Below are positions 37,082-47,688 of a stretch of DNA of 64,000 nt, in pieces. The notes beneath the pieces were generated by a model that was not told the DNA's origin, did not search any database, and saw only the letters and a program-made list of their open reading frames with translations. The translations under genes were made by a program, and so were the position numbers. How positions within the stretch are numbered: position 1 is the stretch's first letter; each line of letters starts with the position of its first letter. The DNA is from Peptostreptococcus canis (GTDB lineage: Bacteria > Bacillota > Clostridia > Peptostreptococcales > Peptostreptococcaceae): contig NZ_JABGBW010000003.1 in the NCBI RefSeq assembly GCF_014229965.1, forward strand, positions 118,162 through 182,161. The letters run 5' to 3'.

Positions 37082-37546
37082 CTATTCAATATTATCAAAA
37101 TTTTCATTTACAACTTTTATATTATTACTTGTTAAAAGAGCTGTGGTAACACCCATTGCCCTTTTTTTGGTTGAATTAAAGCATCCATTATAGATAAAAG
37201 TTGAACCACAAGACGGACTCGATTCTTTGAGGATAGCCAGTTTTATTTTATTTTTTATCACTATTTCCAGTGTTTTGTATGCACCCTTTTTAAACTCTTT
37301 TGTAACATCATTTCCGTCTTTTGTCACTACTCTGGCATTTCCTTCAATTACATCTATACCTGATTTCCCATATTCTATCTCTGACGGAACTCTTGGAATA
37401 GATAGACCTCCCATTACTTCCGGGCAGACCTCTATAATTTCTTTTTCACTAATTGATTTCATTAAATTTTCATTTAAATTATTTTTTCCATTATATTTAC
37501 AATTCTTTCCCAGTAAACATGCAGACACAAGTATTCTTTCCTTCAT
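37082..37546 (-). CDS. DUF523 family protein
   Basis: A 154-residue protein with all DUF523 landmarks: SACLLGKNCKYNG, CPEVMGGLSIPR, and LKESSPSCGS. Four conserved cysteines suggest a metal or iron-sulfur site. The function is not known. It begins ten bases after mutS2 and ends three bases before the in-frame GTG of the lipid kinase gene, so the three genes form one transcription unit. Confidence 0.88.
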   Translation of the reverse strand: MKERILVSACLLGKNCKYNGKNNLNENLMKSISEKEIIEVCPEVMGGLSIPRVPSEIEYGKSGIDVIEGNARVVTKDGNDVTKEFKKGAYKTLEIVIKNKIKLAILKESSPSCGSTFIYNGCFNSTKKRAMGVTTALLTSNNIKVVNENFDNIE

Positions 37547-37556
37547 ATTTAACCAC

Positions 37557-39977
37557 CTATTTTATTTGAACAACTGTGACTCCTGCTCCGCCTTCACCAT
37601 ATTGTCCCTGCCTCATTGATTTCACATGAGGATTTTTCTTTAACCAGTCAGTTATTCCCTTTTTTAAAACCCCTGTTCCTATACCGTGAATTATAGTCAC
37701 TTCATCATGCCCTGCCATACAGGCATCGTCCAAATACTTTTCCACTTCCATTATGGCCTCTTCAAGTGTCATTCCTCTTAAATCAACCTCTCTTTTTATA
37801 TTTCCGGATTTAGCCTTAAAAATCTTTCTGGTTGTTTTCGTCACAGTATTTTTTTCTTTTTTTTCAATTCGCTTCAAAGATTTATATGGAAGAGTCATCT
37901 TCATTACACCAACCTGTACCACGGCTTCTTTCTTTTTATCATCACATGATACTACAGTTCCCTCCTGTCTAAGTGTAATTATATTTACATCTTCTCCGGC
38001 TTTTAAATTTTTGATTTCGGAATCCGAAAATTTTGGTACTACCATACTTTCAACACTTGGTTGTAAATTCCCCATAGATTTGGTAATCTCTTTTCTTATT
38101 TCATCTATTCTCTTATCTTTCTCTCTGGACGCCCTTTGATTTTCTATTTCTTTCAATTCTTTTATCAGTTTATCAGTCGATTCTTTCGCTTGTCTGATTA
38201 TTGAAAAAGCTTCACTTCTGGCATTTTCCATCGCCTTTTCTCTGGATTTTTCAAATTTCTCCATTTTCTTTGAATAATATGACTTTATATTTTCAGCTTC
38301 TTTTCTTAGTTCTTCCGCCTTTTTAAGCTCTTCCTCTATCTTCAATCTATTCTTTTCAACACCTTGAAGAACCTCTTCTAATTCGATATCCTCCGTAGTA
38401 AGATACTCTCTGGCACGTTCGATTATATCCTCTCGCAATCCCAGTTTTTTTGATATTTCAAAAGCATTTGATTTTCCCGGAACACCTATCAAAAGTCTAT
38501 ATGTAGGCGAAAGACTATCCATATCAAACTCAACTGCAGCATTCTCTACATCGTTTCTTGCCAATGCATATTTCTTTAACTCACTATAATGGGTAGTTGC
38601 AATACAGGAAGCACCTGCCAGTCTAATATCTTCTAATATTGCTATTGCAAGAGATGCCCCCTCCTCAGGATCGGTACCGGCACCCAATTCATCAAATATT
38701 ACCAATGAATCCTCAGTCACATTTTCAACTATATCTACTATTCTGGTCATATGGGATGAAAATGTAGATAGATTTTGTTCAATACTCTGATCATCCCCTA
38801 TATCCGCAAAAATGTTGTCAAAAATGCACATACTGCTTCCAAAATCAGCCGGAATGTGAAGTCCGCACTGGTTCATAAGTGCAAATATTCCCACCATCTT
38901 TATAGTTACCGTTTTACCACCGGTATTCGGTCCCGTAATCAAAAGAGTAGAAAAATCGTATCCTAGTTCAACCGTATTTGGCACAACTGTTTTTTTATCC
39001 AAAAGAGGATGCCTACCCCTTACTATTTTAAATTTCTTATCTTTATTTAAATCCGGTTCTATCCCTCTCATTGAAATAGATAATTTACCTTTAGCAAAAA
39101 TAAAATCCAATTTTGAAAGGATTTCCTGATTATTTATCAATTCTCTACTCACTTCTCCAACCATGGAAGATAACTCTGAAAGAATCCTTTCAATCTCTTC
39201 AACTTCAGCCAGCTTCAATTGTCTTAAATCATTATTCATCTCTACAATTGACATAGGCTCTATAAATAAAGTAGCCCCTGATGAGGATTGATCATGAATT
39301 ATACCTGAAACCATAGACCTGTATTCGGCCTTCACCGGCACTACAAATCTATCACCTCTCATCGAAATAATAGCATCTTGTAGATATTTTTGATATGTTG
39401 TAGAAGATATAATCGTATTTAATCTGGATCTTATAGACTGATTCTTTTGGGTAATTCTTCTTCTAATATTTCTAAGTTCAGAAGAAGCATTATCGGATAT
39501 CTCTATTTCGCTTACTATGGAATTATGTATTTCTTCCTCAATACTTCTGTGTATGTAAAGAGAGCCCGCAAGAGAATTAACTATTGGATATTTTTCAACC
39601 CGTTCTTCTTCAACTGAATTTGCAGAGTTTCCAAATGTTTCAACTTTTATATCTCCACTTAAAATATTAAATAATACCCTGGTTGCCCTCATAGTATCCG
39701 CTATCTCTATAAGACTTTTTGTATCTAAAGTAGCTCCTATTTCAGCCCTCTTAACTTTATCTACAATATCATAAATCCCCTGTAGTGGCACATGACCTCT
39801 TTTTATTAAAATAGACTGAGCTTCTGTAGTTTCTTGAAGTGCATTCCTTACTTCTTCATAATTTGATAAAGGCACTAAATTCTCTATTTTTTCAATGCCC
39901 AATTTTGATGATGCTTTTTCTTTTAATAGCTCTATAATTTTGTCTAACTCCAAAACCTTATAATATCTCTTATCCAT
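37557..39977 (-). CDS. mutS2: endonuclease MutS2 (ribosome rescue/recombination ATPase)
   Basis: 806 residues. The MutS core and lever helices, Walker A TGPNTGGKTVT, Walker B IFDELGAGTDPEEGAS, a long coiled coil (about 520-640) and the C-terminal Smr domain (VDLRGMTLEEA ... HGIGTGVLKKGI) are in order. Known roles of the family are suppression of recombination and rescue of collided ribosomes. ATG 39977 is chosen because AAAGGA is eight bases before it; an in-frame GTG lies at 39983. Confidence 0.96.
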   Translation of the reverse strand: MDKRYYKVLELDKIIELLKEKASSKLGIEKIENLVPLSNYEEVRNALQETTEAQSILIKRGHVPLQGIYDIVDKVKRAEIGATLDTKSLIEIADTMRATRVLFNILSGDIKVETFGNSANSVEEERVEKYPIVNSLAGSLYIHRSIEEEIHNSIVSEIEISDNASSELRNIRRRITQKNQSIRSRLNTIISSTTYQKYLQDAIISMRGDRFVVPVKAEYRSMVSGIIHDQSSSGATLFIEPMSIVEMNNDLRQLKLAEVEEIERILSELSSMVGEVSRELINNQEILSKLDFIFAKGKLSISMRGIEPDLNKDKKFKIVRGRHPLLDKKTVVPNTVELGYDFSTLLITGPNTGGKTVTIKMVGIFALMNQCGLHIPADFGSSMCIFDNIFADIGDDQSIEQNLSTFSSHMTRIVDIVENVTEDSLVIFDELGAGTDPEEGASLAIAILEDIRLAGASCIATTHYSELKKYALARNDVENAAVEFDMDSLSPTYRLLIGVPGKSNAFEISKKLGLREDIIERAREYLTTEDIELEEVLQGVEKNRLKIEEELKKAEELRKEAENIKSYYSKKMEKFEKSREKAMENARSEAFSIIRQAKESTDKLIKELKEIENQRASREKDKRIDEIRKEITKSMGNLQPSVESMVVPKFSDSEIKNLKAGEDVNIITLRQEGTVVSCDDKKKEAVVQVGVMKMTLPYKSLKRIEKKEKNTVTKTTRKIFKAKSGNIKREVDLRGMTLEEAIMEVEKYLDDACMAGHDEVTIIHGIGTGVLKKGITDWLKKNPHVKSMRQGQYGEGGAGVTVVQIK

Positions 39978-40126
39978 ATTCACAATCCTTTTACCTACAA
40001 TATTCTAAAATTAATTATATCATATCTTGAAATTTAAATAAATTTATTTATACTTAAAGCAACTATCATGTTATAATTAATATACAGATTACATTTGAAA
40101 AATATTATCTCTTTAGGGGGTGTGTT

Positions 40127-41578
40127 ATGAAATATATTACAGAGGGAATTTATCCGGAAAGAGTCTTTAAAAATTTTGAAAATATATCAAGTATTCCAAG
40201 AGGCTCCGGTAATGAAAAAGAAATTAGCGATTATATAATGAGTTTCGCTAAATCTCTTGGTCTTGAAACAATTCAGGACGAATACTACAACTTAATAGTA
40301 AAAAAAGCTGCTACTAACGGCAATATTGATGGTCCTACCGTTATGTTGCAGGCTCATGTCGATATGGTAACAGAAGCTGTTGATGGTTCACACCATGACT
40401 TCACTAGGGATCCTATCGAAATAATAATAGAAGAAAATAAGATGAGGGCTAATAATACCACTCTAGGTGCCGATGATGGAATTGGCGTCGCATATATAAT
40501 GGCGATACTTGAAAGCAATGACATAATACATCCAAACTTAGAATGTGTATTTACTACAAATGAAGAAATTGGTCTGGTAGGTGTAGGAAAGATGGATTTA
40601 TCAGGTCTAAAGGCAAATTATGTAATAAACCTCGACTCCGAGGAAGAAGATTTTATACTGGTTGGATCTGCCGGTTCAATAGATACAACCATATCTTTAA
40701 AAAAAGAATATAAACCTGCCGTACCTACAAATATTGCACTCGAAATAAATGTAAAAGGATTATTTGGTGGTCATTCAGGTATGGATATAGATAAGCAAAG
40801 AGGAAATTCAAATGTAATTATGGGAAGAATACTTAATTCTATCACGCATGAATTTGATCTATTTAATATAAGTGGCGGTTCAAAAAGAAATGTTATCCCT
40901 AGAAATTCAGAAGCCGTTTTATCTGTAAATCCTGAACATTTGGAAAACATTGTAAGAGAAATACAAAAAACCACAGCAAAAATACAAAAAGAAATTTATG
41001 CCGTTGATCCCGGTCTAAAAGTTGAACTTAGAAGATCTGCACCTGCTGATTTTAAAGTCTATACTGATGACTGTAAAAAAAGAATTATTGGACTTCTTAC
41101 TTTTATACCAAATGGTGTAATATCTTTTTCAAATAAAATACCCGGCACAGTAGAAACTTCATCAAACTTCGCACTAGTGAGAGAAACGTATAATAAGATA
41201 GATTTTACAAGTCTGACTAGAAGTTCTCTACAATCTCAAAAAGAGTATGTAACATCCAAGCTAAAATTACTTGCCAATACTTTTAATGCGGAATTTAACA
41301 GTGACTCTGAATATCCTGCCTGGGAACATAATACCAATTCACAATTTGAAGAACTGTCTGTGAAGATTTATGAAAATATATTTGGAAAAAAACCTGGTGT
41401 TGTGGTAATGCATTGCGGACTTGAAAGTGGCATATTGTTAAGTAAATTAAATCATAAAGCAGAAGCAATCTCAATAGGTCCAAATACTTTTAATGTACAT
41501 ACTCCGGAAGAATATGTAGAAATAAGCTCCATTGCCAAAATGTGGGATTTCCTAATTGAAATTTTAAAAAATATATAA
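40127..41578 (+). CDS. pepD: aminoacyl-histidine dipeptidase (M20 metallopeptidase)
   Basis: 483 residues, a zinc dipeptidase of the PepD type. Zinc-ligand regions: QAHVDMV, TTLGADDGIGVA, TNEEIGLVG, and the C-terminal HCGLESG. The lid/dimerisation domain sits in the middle (GLFGGHSGMD). It degrades dipeptides, including Xaa-His, in the cytoplasm. AGGGGGT precedes ATG 40127. It is a single gene with a terminator, divergent from mutS2. Confidence 0.95.
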   Translation: MKYITEGIYPERVFKNFENISSIPRGSGNEKEISDYIMSFAKSLGLETIQDEYYNLIVKKAATNGNIDGPTVMLQAHVDMVTEAVDGSHHDFTRDPIEIIIEENKMRANNTTLGADDGIGVAYIMAILESNDIIHPNLECVFTTNEEIGLVGVGKMDLSGLKANYVINLDSEEEDFILVGSAGSIDTTISLKKEYKPAVPTNIALEINVKGLFGGHSGMDIDKQRGNSNVIMGRILNSITHEFDLFNISGGSKRNVIPRNSEAVLSVNPEHLENIVREIQKTTAKIQKEIYAVDPGLKVELRRSAPADFKVYTDDCKKRIIGLLTFIPNGVISFSNKIPGTVETSSNFALVRETYNKIDFTSLTRSSLQSQKEYVTSKLKLLANTFNAEFNSDSEYPAWEHNTNSQFEELSVKIYENIFGKKPGVVVMHCGLESGILLSKLNHKAEAISIGPNTFNVHTPEEYVEISSIAKMWDFLIEILKNI

Positions 41579-41588
41579 TCGCAATACT

Positions 41589-41639
41589 AAAAAATCCGCT
41601 TTTATCTTTCGATAATCACGGATTTTTTTATATTGCCAA
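41589..41639 (+). terminator. terminator of pepD
   Basis: AAAAATCCG pairs with CGGATTTTT and is followed by T. The loop is about 30 bases and may fold further. It may serve degV from the other strand. Confidence 0.6.
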
Positions 41640-41645
41640 TAACTG

Positions 41646-42500
41646 CTATCTAAAATTTTTATATGCTATAAATCCGGTAGTTCCAGGACCACCATGTGTT
41701 CCTATTCCACTTCCAATTTGGAAATATTTTACCTCTTTTGGATTTAATTCTTCCACTATCTTTTCTTCCAGTCTGGCACGCTCCTTCAAATCATCGGTGT
41801 ACCCTATATATACTGTTTGTTCACTTAAGTCTACAACTCCATTATCTTTTGCTATTTCAACAATTTTTGTAGCTACATTTTTTTTACCTCTTGCATTTGC
41901 AACATTATCCACCAAACCATTATTTATAACACAAATAGGTTTTATACTAAGCATCGTACCTATCATCGCCTTGGTACTGGAAATCCTTCCACCTCTATTT
42001 AAATATTCCAAATCATCACACGAAAAAGTAACATATACATTATCCTTTATGGATTCTACTTCTTCAACAATTTCATCAATATTTTTTCCTTGTTCTTTTA
42101 ATTCACAAGCTTTTATGACTAAAAGTGATATACCAAAACAAAGTGAATTTGAATCTATTATCCTTATATCCCTATCATCTAATTCATTTCTTGCAATCAT
42201 GGCACTTTGAATTGTACCCGTAGCCGATGCAGCTGCAGCTATATAAATAACTTTTCCACCATTTTTTGTGTATTTATCAAATACCTCATAAAAGTCAGCA
42301 TAGGTAATTTGAGATGTTTTAGGAGTAACTCTATCCTCTCTAATCATTTTATAAAAATCCTCATTAGAAATATCTACTCTATCTTTGTACTGTTTTTCAC
42401 CTATTATCACGTTAAGTGGAACAAATTCTATATCATATTTATCTATATACTCTTCAGTGATATCTGAAAGACTATCACATACTATTTTTATATTATCCAT
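41646..42500 (-). CDS. DegV family fatty-acid-binding protein
   Basis: A 284-residue DegV protein: a fatty-acid-binding subunit (FakB-like). Family landmarks are CDSLSDI near the N-terminus, TPKTSQI, the IDSNSLCFG patch, YLNRGGRISS and the C-terminal GIGTHGGPGTTG. ATG 42500 is chosen as GGAGG lies six bases before it; a longer in-frame reading to 42524 has no site. The role is probably fatty-acid delivery, though no FakA is in the window. Confidence 0.9.
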   Translation of the reverse strand: MDNIKIVCDSLSDITEEYIDKYDIEFVPLNVIIGEKQYKDRVDISNEDFYKMIREDRVTPKTSQITYADFYEVFDKYTKNGGKVIYIAAAASATGTIQSAMIARNELDDRDIRIIDSNSLCFGISLLVIKACELKEQGKNIDEIVEEVESIKDNVYVTFSCDDLEYLNRGGRISSTKAMIGTMLSIKPICVINNGLVDNVANARGKKNVATKIVEIAKDNGVVDLSEQTVYIGYTDDLKERARLEEKIVEELNPKEVKYFQIGSGIGTHGGPGTTGFIAYKNFR

Positions 42501-42542
42501 TTTATTCCTCCAAATTAATACCACTCACATAAATTATGCCCA

Positions 42543-43013
42543 CTATACCATATCTTTATATCCCAATTGCCTAAGAGCCTCATAGGCTACGATTGCCACT
42601 GCATTGGAAAGATTCAAACATCTCGCTCCTTCAATTCCCAGCATTGGGATTCTGATACAGTTATCTATATTTTTATCTACCAAGTCTTTTGGAAGACCTT
42701 TTGTTTCTTTTCCAAAAACCAGAAAACAACCATCTTCAAACTCAACATCTGAATGAATTTTACTACCTTTTGTTGTCGCAAAAAAGTATTTTGCATCAGG
42801 ATATTTATTTTGTAATTCCTGAAAACTATCATAATATTGTATATCGGCTATATCCCAATAATCCAGTCCGCATCTTTTCAAATGCTTATCATCAAGCGAA
42901 AAACCAAGTGGTCTTACTAAATGCAAAATTGCACCTGTATTTGCACAAGTTCTAATGATATTCCCCGTATTATGTGGTATTTCCGGTTCCACTAAAACTA
43001 TATTAATAGCCAT
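42543..43013 (-). CDS. trmL: tRNA (cytidine(34)-2'-O)-methyltransferase
   Basis: A 156-residue SPOUT methyltransferase with the trefoil-knot motifs VEPEIPHNTGNIIRTCANTG, VFGKETKGLP and IPMLGIEGARCLNLSNAVAIVAYEALRQ (given in two pieces here: IPMLGIEGARCLNLS and NAVAIVAYEALRQ). It methylates the wobble nucleotide of tRNA-Leu. GAGGAGG lies upstream of ATG 43013. Confidence 0.95.
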   Translation of the reverse strand: MAINIVLVEPEIPHNTGNIIRTCANTGAILHLVRPLGFSLDDKHLKRCGLDYWDIADIQYYDSFQELQNKYPDAKYFFATTKGSKIHSDVEFEDGCFLVFGKETKGLPKDLVDKNIDNCIRIPMLGIEGARCLNLSNAVAIVAYEALRQLGYKDMV

Positions 43014-43083
43014 AATTTCTAAATACTCCTCCTCTATTAAATGTCATTAACAAACATATATGAAAATATAATTCCTCTAATAT

Positions 43084-43743
43084 TTATTCTAATGTCTTTT
43101 CAATATCTGTTTTATAATAATTACAATACTCAACGATATTGCAATTATCACATTCCGGATTCCTTGCTTTACACACTCTTCTACCATGAAAAATTATAAG
43201 ATGATGACTATGTATCCACCTGTCTTTTGGTATGGCTTTCATAAGAGCAAACTCCGTCTTTTCCGGAGTGGACTCCTTTACAATACCTATTCTGTTACTC
43301 ACCCTAAATACATGTGTATCAACAGCTATAGCCGGAATATTAAAAGCATTGCTCAGTACAACTCCTGCCGTTTTTCTGCCAACCCCCGGCAATGTAACAA
43401 GATCATCCAAATTATCAGGCACTTTTCCATTGAATTTATCTACAATTATAGTAGATGTATCCTTTATTTTCTTAGCCTTGCTCTTATAAAGTCCACAAGT
43501 TTTAATCTCATTCTCTATTTCTTTAATAGGTAAATTTTTAAAATCCTGAGGAGTATTGTGTTTCTTAAACATCTCTTCTGTGACCATATTTACCCTCACA
43601 TCCGTACATTGAGCAGATAATATAGTAGCTACCAATAGTTCAAAAGGTGTTTCATGTACTAGTTCACAATGGGCATTTGGATGAATTTCCATTAATTTAT
43701 CAAGAATTTCAATAGTTTCTTTTTTAGTTTTCTTTCTGGGCAT
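43084..43743 (-). CDS. nth: endonuclease III
   Basis: A DNA glycosylase/AP lyase of 219 residues that excises oxidised pyrimidines. The helix-hairpin-helix with catalytic lysine is LPGVGRKTAG, the catalytic aspartate is in AVDTHVFRV, and the iron-sulfur ligands CX6CX2CX5C lie at 191, 198, 201 and 207. AAGGTG precedes ATG 43743. Confidence 0.96.
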   Translation of the reverse strand: MPRKKTKKETIEILDKLMEIHPNAHCELVHETPFELLVATILSAQCTDVRVNMVTEEMFKKHNTPQDFKNLPIKEIENEIKTCGLYKSKAKKIKDTSTIIVDKFNGKVPDNLDDLVTLPGVGRKTAGVVLSNAFNIPAIAVDTHVFRVSNRIGIVKESTPEKTEFALMKAIPKDRWIHSHHLIIFHGRRVCKARNPECDNCNIVEYCNYYKTDIEKTLE

Positions 43744-43891
43744 AATTCACCTTCCTTATCAACTACTAAATTAATATATTAAGTATATAATACTACAAAA
43801 TAAATAGTATAAAAAACCATGTTTAGCAATATGGATATTTATATTTTAATTATTTCCATGCTATAATTAATGACTAGACCATTCTAATTAA

Positions 43892-45544
43892 TTACACTAT
43901 CCTGCTTCCTCCAATAAATTCTCTGATTATAGATGTAGGTCCTATATCATCAAAATCCTCAATTTTTTCAAAATATTGTAGTATTTTTTTTATTCTCGTA
44001 GCCTCCAGATAGTTCTTACTTCCTTCTTCTATCTCCTTTAAAATTTTCATTGCTTCGTTTTTTAAAACGGATAACTCATACACGCTTACTGAATTAAACA
44101 TAACATCGGCTTGCTCTTGAAAAGGAAAAATATTTTTCTTCTCGCCCCTTCTGACTGAAGGCCATAATTCCAATGTCTTATCAGCATCAAATCCTCTAAA
44201 ATGGTAGTCTCTTACCATTCTTCTAATTAGCCTTAAGTCAGTTGTAGGTATTCTATTATGATTATCCAAATTTACTTGAGTTATTGCACTTAAATATATT
44301 CTGAATTTGGTGCTATCATCTATATCCTCAGTCAAAATAGGATTTAGGGCATGAATTCCTTCTAAAATTATTGGTTGATTATTATCCAGTTTAATTGTTT
44401 CACCGGTATAAATCCTGGTTCCGGTTATAAAATCAAACTTAATTTTCTCTATTTCATCTCCGGACAATAAAGAGTTAACATCCCTATTAAAATCGTCGAT
44501 ACAAATTGAATATATCGATTCAAAATCCATATTTCCAAACTCATCTAAAGGTGTATTTTCCCTTTCAACAAAATAATCATCAATAGAAATCGGAATAGGT
44601 TCCAAACCATTTACTCTCAATTGAGTTGATAATCTATGGGCAAAACTGGTCTTACCAGATGATGATGGCGCAGCTATAAGAATAACTCTACTTTTATTTT
44701 TCACAATTGTATCAGCAATTTCCGCTATTTTCTTTTCATGAAGTGCCTCCACCGTTCTAATCATCTCACCATACTGATTATTTTCTATAATTTTATTCAA
44801 ATCGACCACATTAAATATACCAAGTGTTTCCGACCATCTTTCTGATTCTCTATATACATCAGATAACTTTGGAAGCTCTTTAAATTCAGTTATAGTTCCT
44901 TTCAATCCTTCTTTTGGTCCCATAACGATTAAACCATCTGCCATTTTTTGAACATCAAAATCCTTAATATATCCTGTAGAAGGAAACATATATCCGTAAA
45001 AATAATCCAAATACCCATTACACTCATATATTCTGGTTAAATCTTCTTTTCTATATTTAAGAAGTTCTGACTTCTCTTTTCTTCCTATTTTTTCAAAAAT
45101 CTCTATTGCAAGATCGTTTGGTACATAATTACAAGATATAGGATAATTTGAGTCCACTATTTCTTTCATGGCTTTCTTTATAGCAACTATATCGTCTTGA
45201 CTCAATTCTCTTTTTATATCAAGTTCACAATATAACCCATCTGATAGGGAATGTTTTATAAAAACTTCACAATTATTAAAAAGCATTTTACTAGCTAATA
45301 CCAATAATAACGACAAGCCCCTAAAATAAAGTCTCTTTCCATCTTCAGTTGTAGTATCTAAAAAAGTTATTTCAGCATCCCTATACAATTTTCTATTCAA
45401 GTCATATAATTTTCCGTTAATTATACCCATACAAATATGACCGGGATATTTATTTTTCACCCTGTCTGCAATTTCTTTCAAACTCACTTTTTCTCTATTA
45501 AAACTGAGTTCAATTCCATCAACAATGAATTTTAATTTAGACAT
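43892..45544 (-). CDS. uridine kinase-like nucleoside kinase with TGS and threonyl-tRNA synthetase-like domains
   Basis: 550 residues. The N-terminus is a TGS-like ubiquitin fold (about 1-65), then a ThrRS-like SAD region (about 70-230), then a phosphoribulokinase/uridine kinase domain whose P-loop APSSSGKTS is near 292-300. EGIHALNP and RLIRRMVRDYHFRG are further kinase segments. This fusion is known in Bacillota; the substrate is uncertain. ATG 45544 follows TTGGAGG. Confidence 0.88.
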   Translation of the reverse strand: MSKLKFIVDGIELSFNREKVSLKEIADRVKNKYPGHICMGIINGKLYDLNRKLYRDAEITFLDTTTEDGKRLYFRGLSLLLVLASKMLFNNCEVFIKHSLSDGLYCELDIKRELSQDDIVAIKKAMKEIVDSNYPISCNYVPNDLAIEIFEKIGRKEKSELLKYRKEDLTRIYECNGYLDYFYGYMFPSTGYIKDFDVQKMADGLIVMGPKEGLKGTITEFKELPKLSDVYRESERWSETLGIFNVVDLNKIIENNQYGEMIRTVEALHEKKIAEIADTIVKNKSRVILIAAPSSSGKTSFAHRLSTQLRVNGLEPIPISIDDYFVERENTPLDEFGNMDFESIYSICIDDFNRDVNSLLSGDEIEKIKFDFITGTRIYTGETIKLDNNQPIILEGIHALNPILTEDIDDSTKFRIYLSAITQVNLDNHNRIPTTDLRLIRRMVRDYHFRGFDADKTLELWPSVRRGEKKNIFPFQEQADVMFNSVSVYELSVLKNEAMKILKEIEEGSKNYLEATRIKKILQYFEKIEDFDDIGPTSIIREFIGGSRIV

Positions 45545-45632
45545 AAGTCACCTCCAACTCACTTTCACAAATTATTTCATCAAGCAAGAAATTCAAGGCA
45601 AAAACCTTGAACTTCCATCTCTTATAATGTTA

Positions 45633-46238
45633 TTATTTTACAATACCTATATTGCTTACAGGTAACAACCTGACAAATACACTGCCGACTATTCTGCTTT
45701 CCGGAACAAATCCAACTTCCGAATATCTGCTGTCCAAGCTTCTCATTCTGTTATCGCCCATACAAAATAGGTATCCTTCCGGAACGACTTTATCTATATC
45801 ACCGTCTGTATAATTATCTGATGAAATATAACTTTCTTTCAATACAGTATCATTTACAGAAACAACTCCATTTTTTATCTTAATATGATCGCCTCCTACT
45901 GCTATGACTCTTTTAACTAAATCTTTTGTATTACTATCATCTTGTAAAACAAAATCCAACATTTTTTTAGTTATACTTTTTTCATCACCAGTATTTGCAT
46001 CTATTGGCAATGTACTATCAAACACTACAATATTACCACGCTTTACACCTGTATATCTACTAATTCTATTAATTATTAAATAATCATTATTATCTAATGT
46101 AGGATACATAGAAAGTCCATCGACTCTTGTAGGTCTGATAAACTGAACTATGATCACCGCCAGAATAATTGCCATAAAAAATAATTTTATAATTTCAACT
46201 ACTTCGTGCAAAAGTCCCTTCTTTCCTTCCTGACTCAA
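45633..46238 (-). CDS. lepB: signal peptidase I
   Basis: A membrane-bound serine protease that cleaves exported preproteins. One membrane helix (about 10-35), then catalytic Ser in RVDGLSMYPTL and Lys in LVKRVIAVGGD, plus the GDNRMRSLDSR box. 201 residues. The start is TTG 46238, with AAAGGAG six bases upstream; the overlapping ATG is out of frame and an upstream TTG (46256) is before the site. Such TTG starts are not rare in this group. Confidence 0.93.
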   Translation of the reverse strand: MSQEGKKGLLHEVVEIIKLFFMAIILAVIIVQFIRPTRVDGLSMYPTLDNNDYLIINRISRYTGVKRGNIVVFDSTLPIDANTGDEKSITKKMLDFVLQDDSNTKDLVKRVIAVGGDHIKIKNGVVSVNDTVLKESYISSDNYTDGDIDKVVPEGYLFCMGDNRMRSLDSRYSEVGFVPESRIVGSVFVRLLPVSNIGIVK

Positions 46239-46272
46239 CTCATTCTCCTTTCCCAAAATTAAATTTGAATCC

Positions 46273-47688
46273 TTATTTTATCGCTCTTCTAAGACCTTTT
46301 GGGTACTTATTTTTCAAAACTCCATTAGACTCTTTTCCCCATCCAATGGATACTCCATCAACTGTAACGAGAATCCAACCTCTTGATTTTCCCGTTTCTA
46401 TAGACTCACCTAAAATATACTTTTTTATCTCCTTACTCTCATTTTCAAAATCGATATAGAAGTTCACATCTTCTGTATGCAGTGCACTTGCCAATGAATG
46501 AGATGGTTCAAATCTATTTTTCTTTATTTCACCAAGACAAATACCACTTCTAAGCATTTTAAGACCTGATAAATCAATTCCAATATCCGGAACTGAATAA
46601 ATCATATTTCCTTTCTTTATGATATTATGACCCTCTACTTTTTTCAAAAAACTACTATTTCTTTTTATAATACCCTCAATAAACTCATTATATAGAACTA
46701 AATCAGAATTATTCCTACTTTTTTTATTCTTTTTTGATAAAATCCTATTCTTAGGTTCCTTAATCTTATTATTTATTTCATTTATAGAGTAATCATCCGA
46801 ATCACACTCTAAATCAAGTGGATTGTTTATTTTAATAATCCTGGCACAATAATGCCCCTCTCCCCTGTCTTTGTGAGGCCATATCCTATGAGAATTGACA
46901 AATTTTGCACTTGAATGATTAGCCAAAAACTCTTCTATAATGTCCTCATTCTCTCTTTTCGTAAATGTACATGTGGAGTATATCAACATCCCCCCATCTT
47001 TTAACATGGCGAAACCATCTTCTATTATTTTTTTCTGAATTGAAACACATTCCTCAACCTTACTTTCTGACCAATCATTAATGGCATATTCATCTTTTCT
47101 GAACATACCTTGCCCGGAGCAAGGTGCATCTATAAATACCTTATCAAAATAACCTTTAAAAAAAGTTAATAAGCGCTTTGAATCAGTATTAGTTATTATT
47201 GAATTAATGGCTCCAAATCTTTCCAAATTCTCACCTAAAGCCTTAATCCTCGTTGAATCAATTTCATTAGATACCAATAAACCTGTATTTTCTAATTTTG
47301 ACAATATATAAGTGGATTTACCACCCGGAGCAGCACATAAATCCAAAATATGTTCATTCTTTTTTATATCCGTGCAACCTACAACACTCATTGCTGAAGG
47401 CTCTTGAATATAAAAAGCACCTGCATCATGCAACGCATTTTTTCCCGGACTTAAATCACTGTCTATATAATATCCGATATCTGACCAGTCTACAGCATCT
47501 TTATCAAAATCTATATCAAATAGTTTTAGAGAAATGAACTTTTCCCTACCAATCTTTAAATTATTAATTCTAATTGAGTTGGTTCTGGGATTATTATACG
47601 ATTCCAAAAAATCACTATACTCATCACCGAGTAATTCTTTCATTTCTTCCTTAAATTTTTGCGGAAGTTTATCTTTAATGGTACTCAT
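46273..47688 (-). CDS. RsmF-like rRNA cytosine-C5 methyltransferase (NOL1/NOP2/sun family)
   Basis: 471 residues. Motifs: AAPGGKSTYI (SAM binding), DAPCSGQGMFRKDE with the release cysteine, and YSTCTF with the catalytic cysteine. The C-terminal ~100 residues form the RsmF/PUA-like extension. It modifies 16S rRNA by family. ATG 47688 overlaps the end of the upstream DUF3867 gene by 14 bases, implying coupling. Confidence 0.9.
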   Translation of the reverse strand: MSTIKDKLPQKFKEEMKELLGDEYSDFLESYNNPRTNSIRINNLKIGREKFISLKLFDIDFDKDAVDWSDIGYYIDSDLSPGKNALHDAGAFYIQEPSAMSVVGCTDIKKNEHILDLCAAPGGKSTYILSKLENTGLLVSNEIDSTRIKALGENLERFGAINSIITNTDSKRLLTFFKGYFDKVFIDAPCSGQGMFRKDEYAINDWSESKVEECVSIQKKIIEDGFAMLKDGGMLIYSTCTFTKRENEDIIEEFLANHSSAKFVNSHRIWPHKDRGEGHYCARIIKINNPLDLECDSDDYSINEINNKIKEPKNRILSKKNKKSRNNSDLVLYNEFIEGIIKRNSSFLKKVEGHNIIKKGNMIYSVPDIGIDLSGLKMLRSGICLGEIKKNRFEPSHSLASALHTEDVNFYIDFENESKEIKKYILGESIETGKSRGWILVTVDGVSIGWGKESNGVLKNKYPKGLRRAIK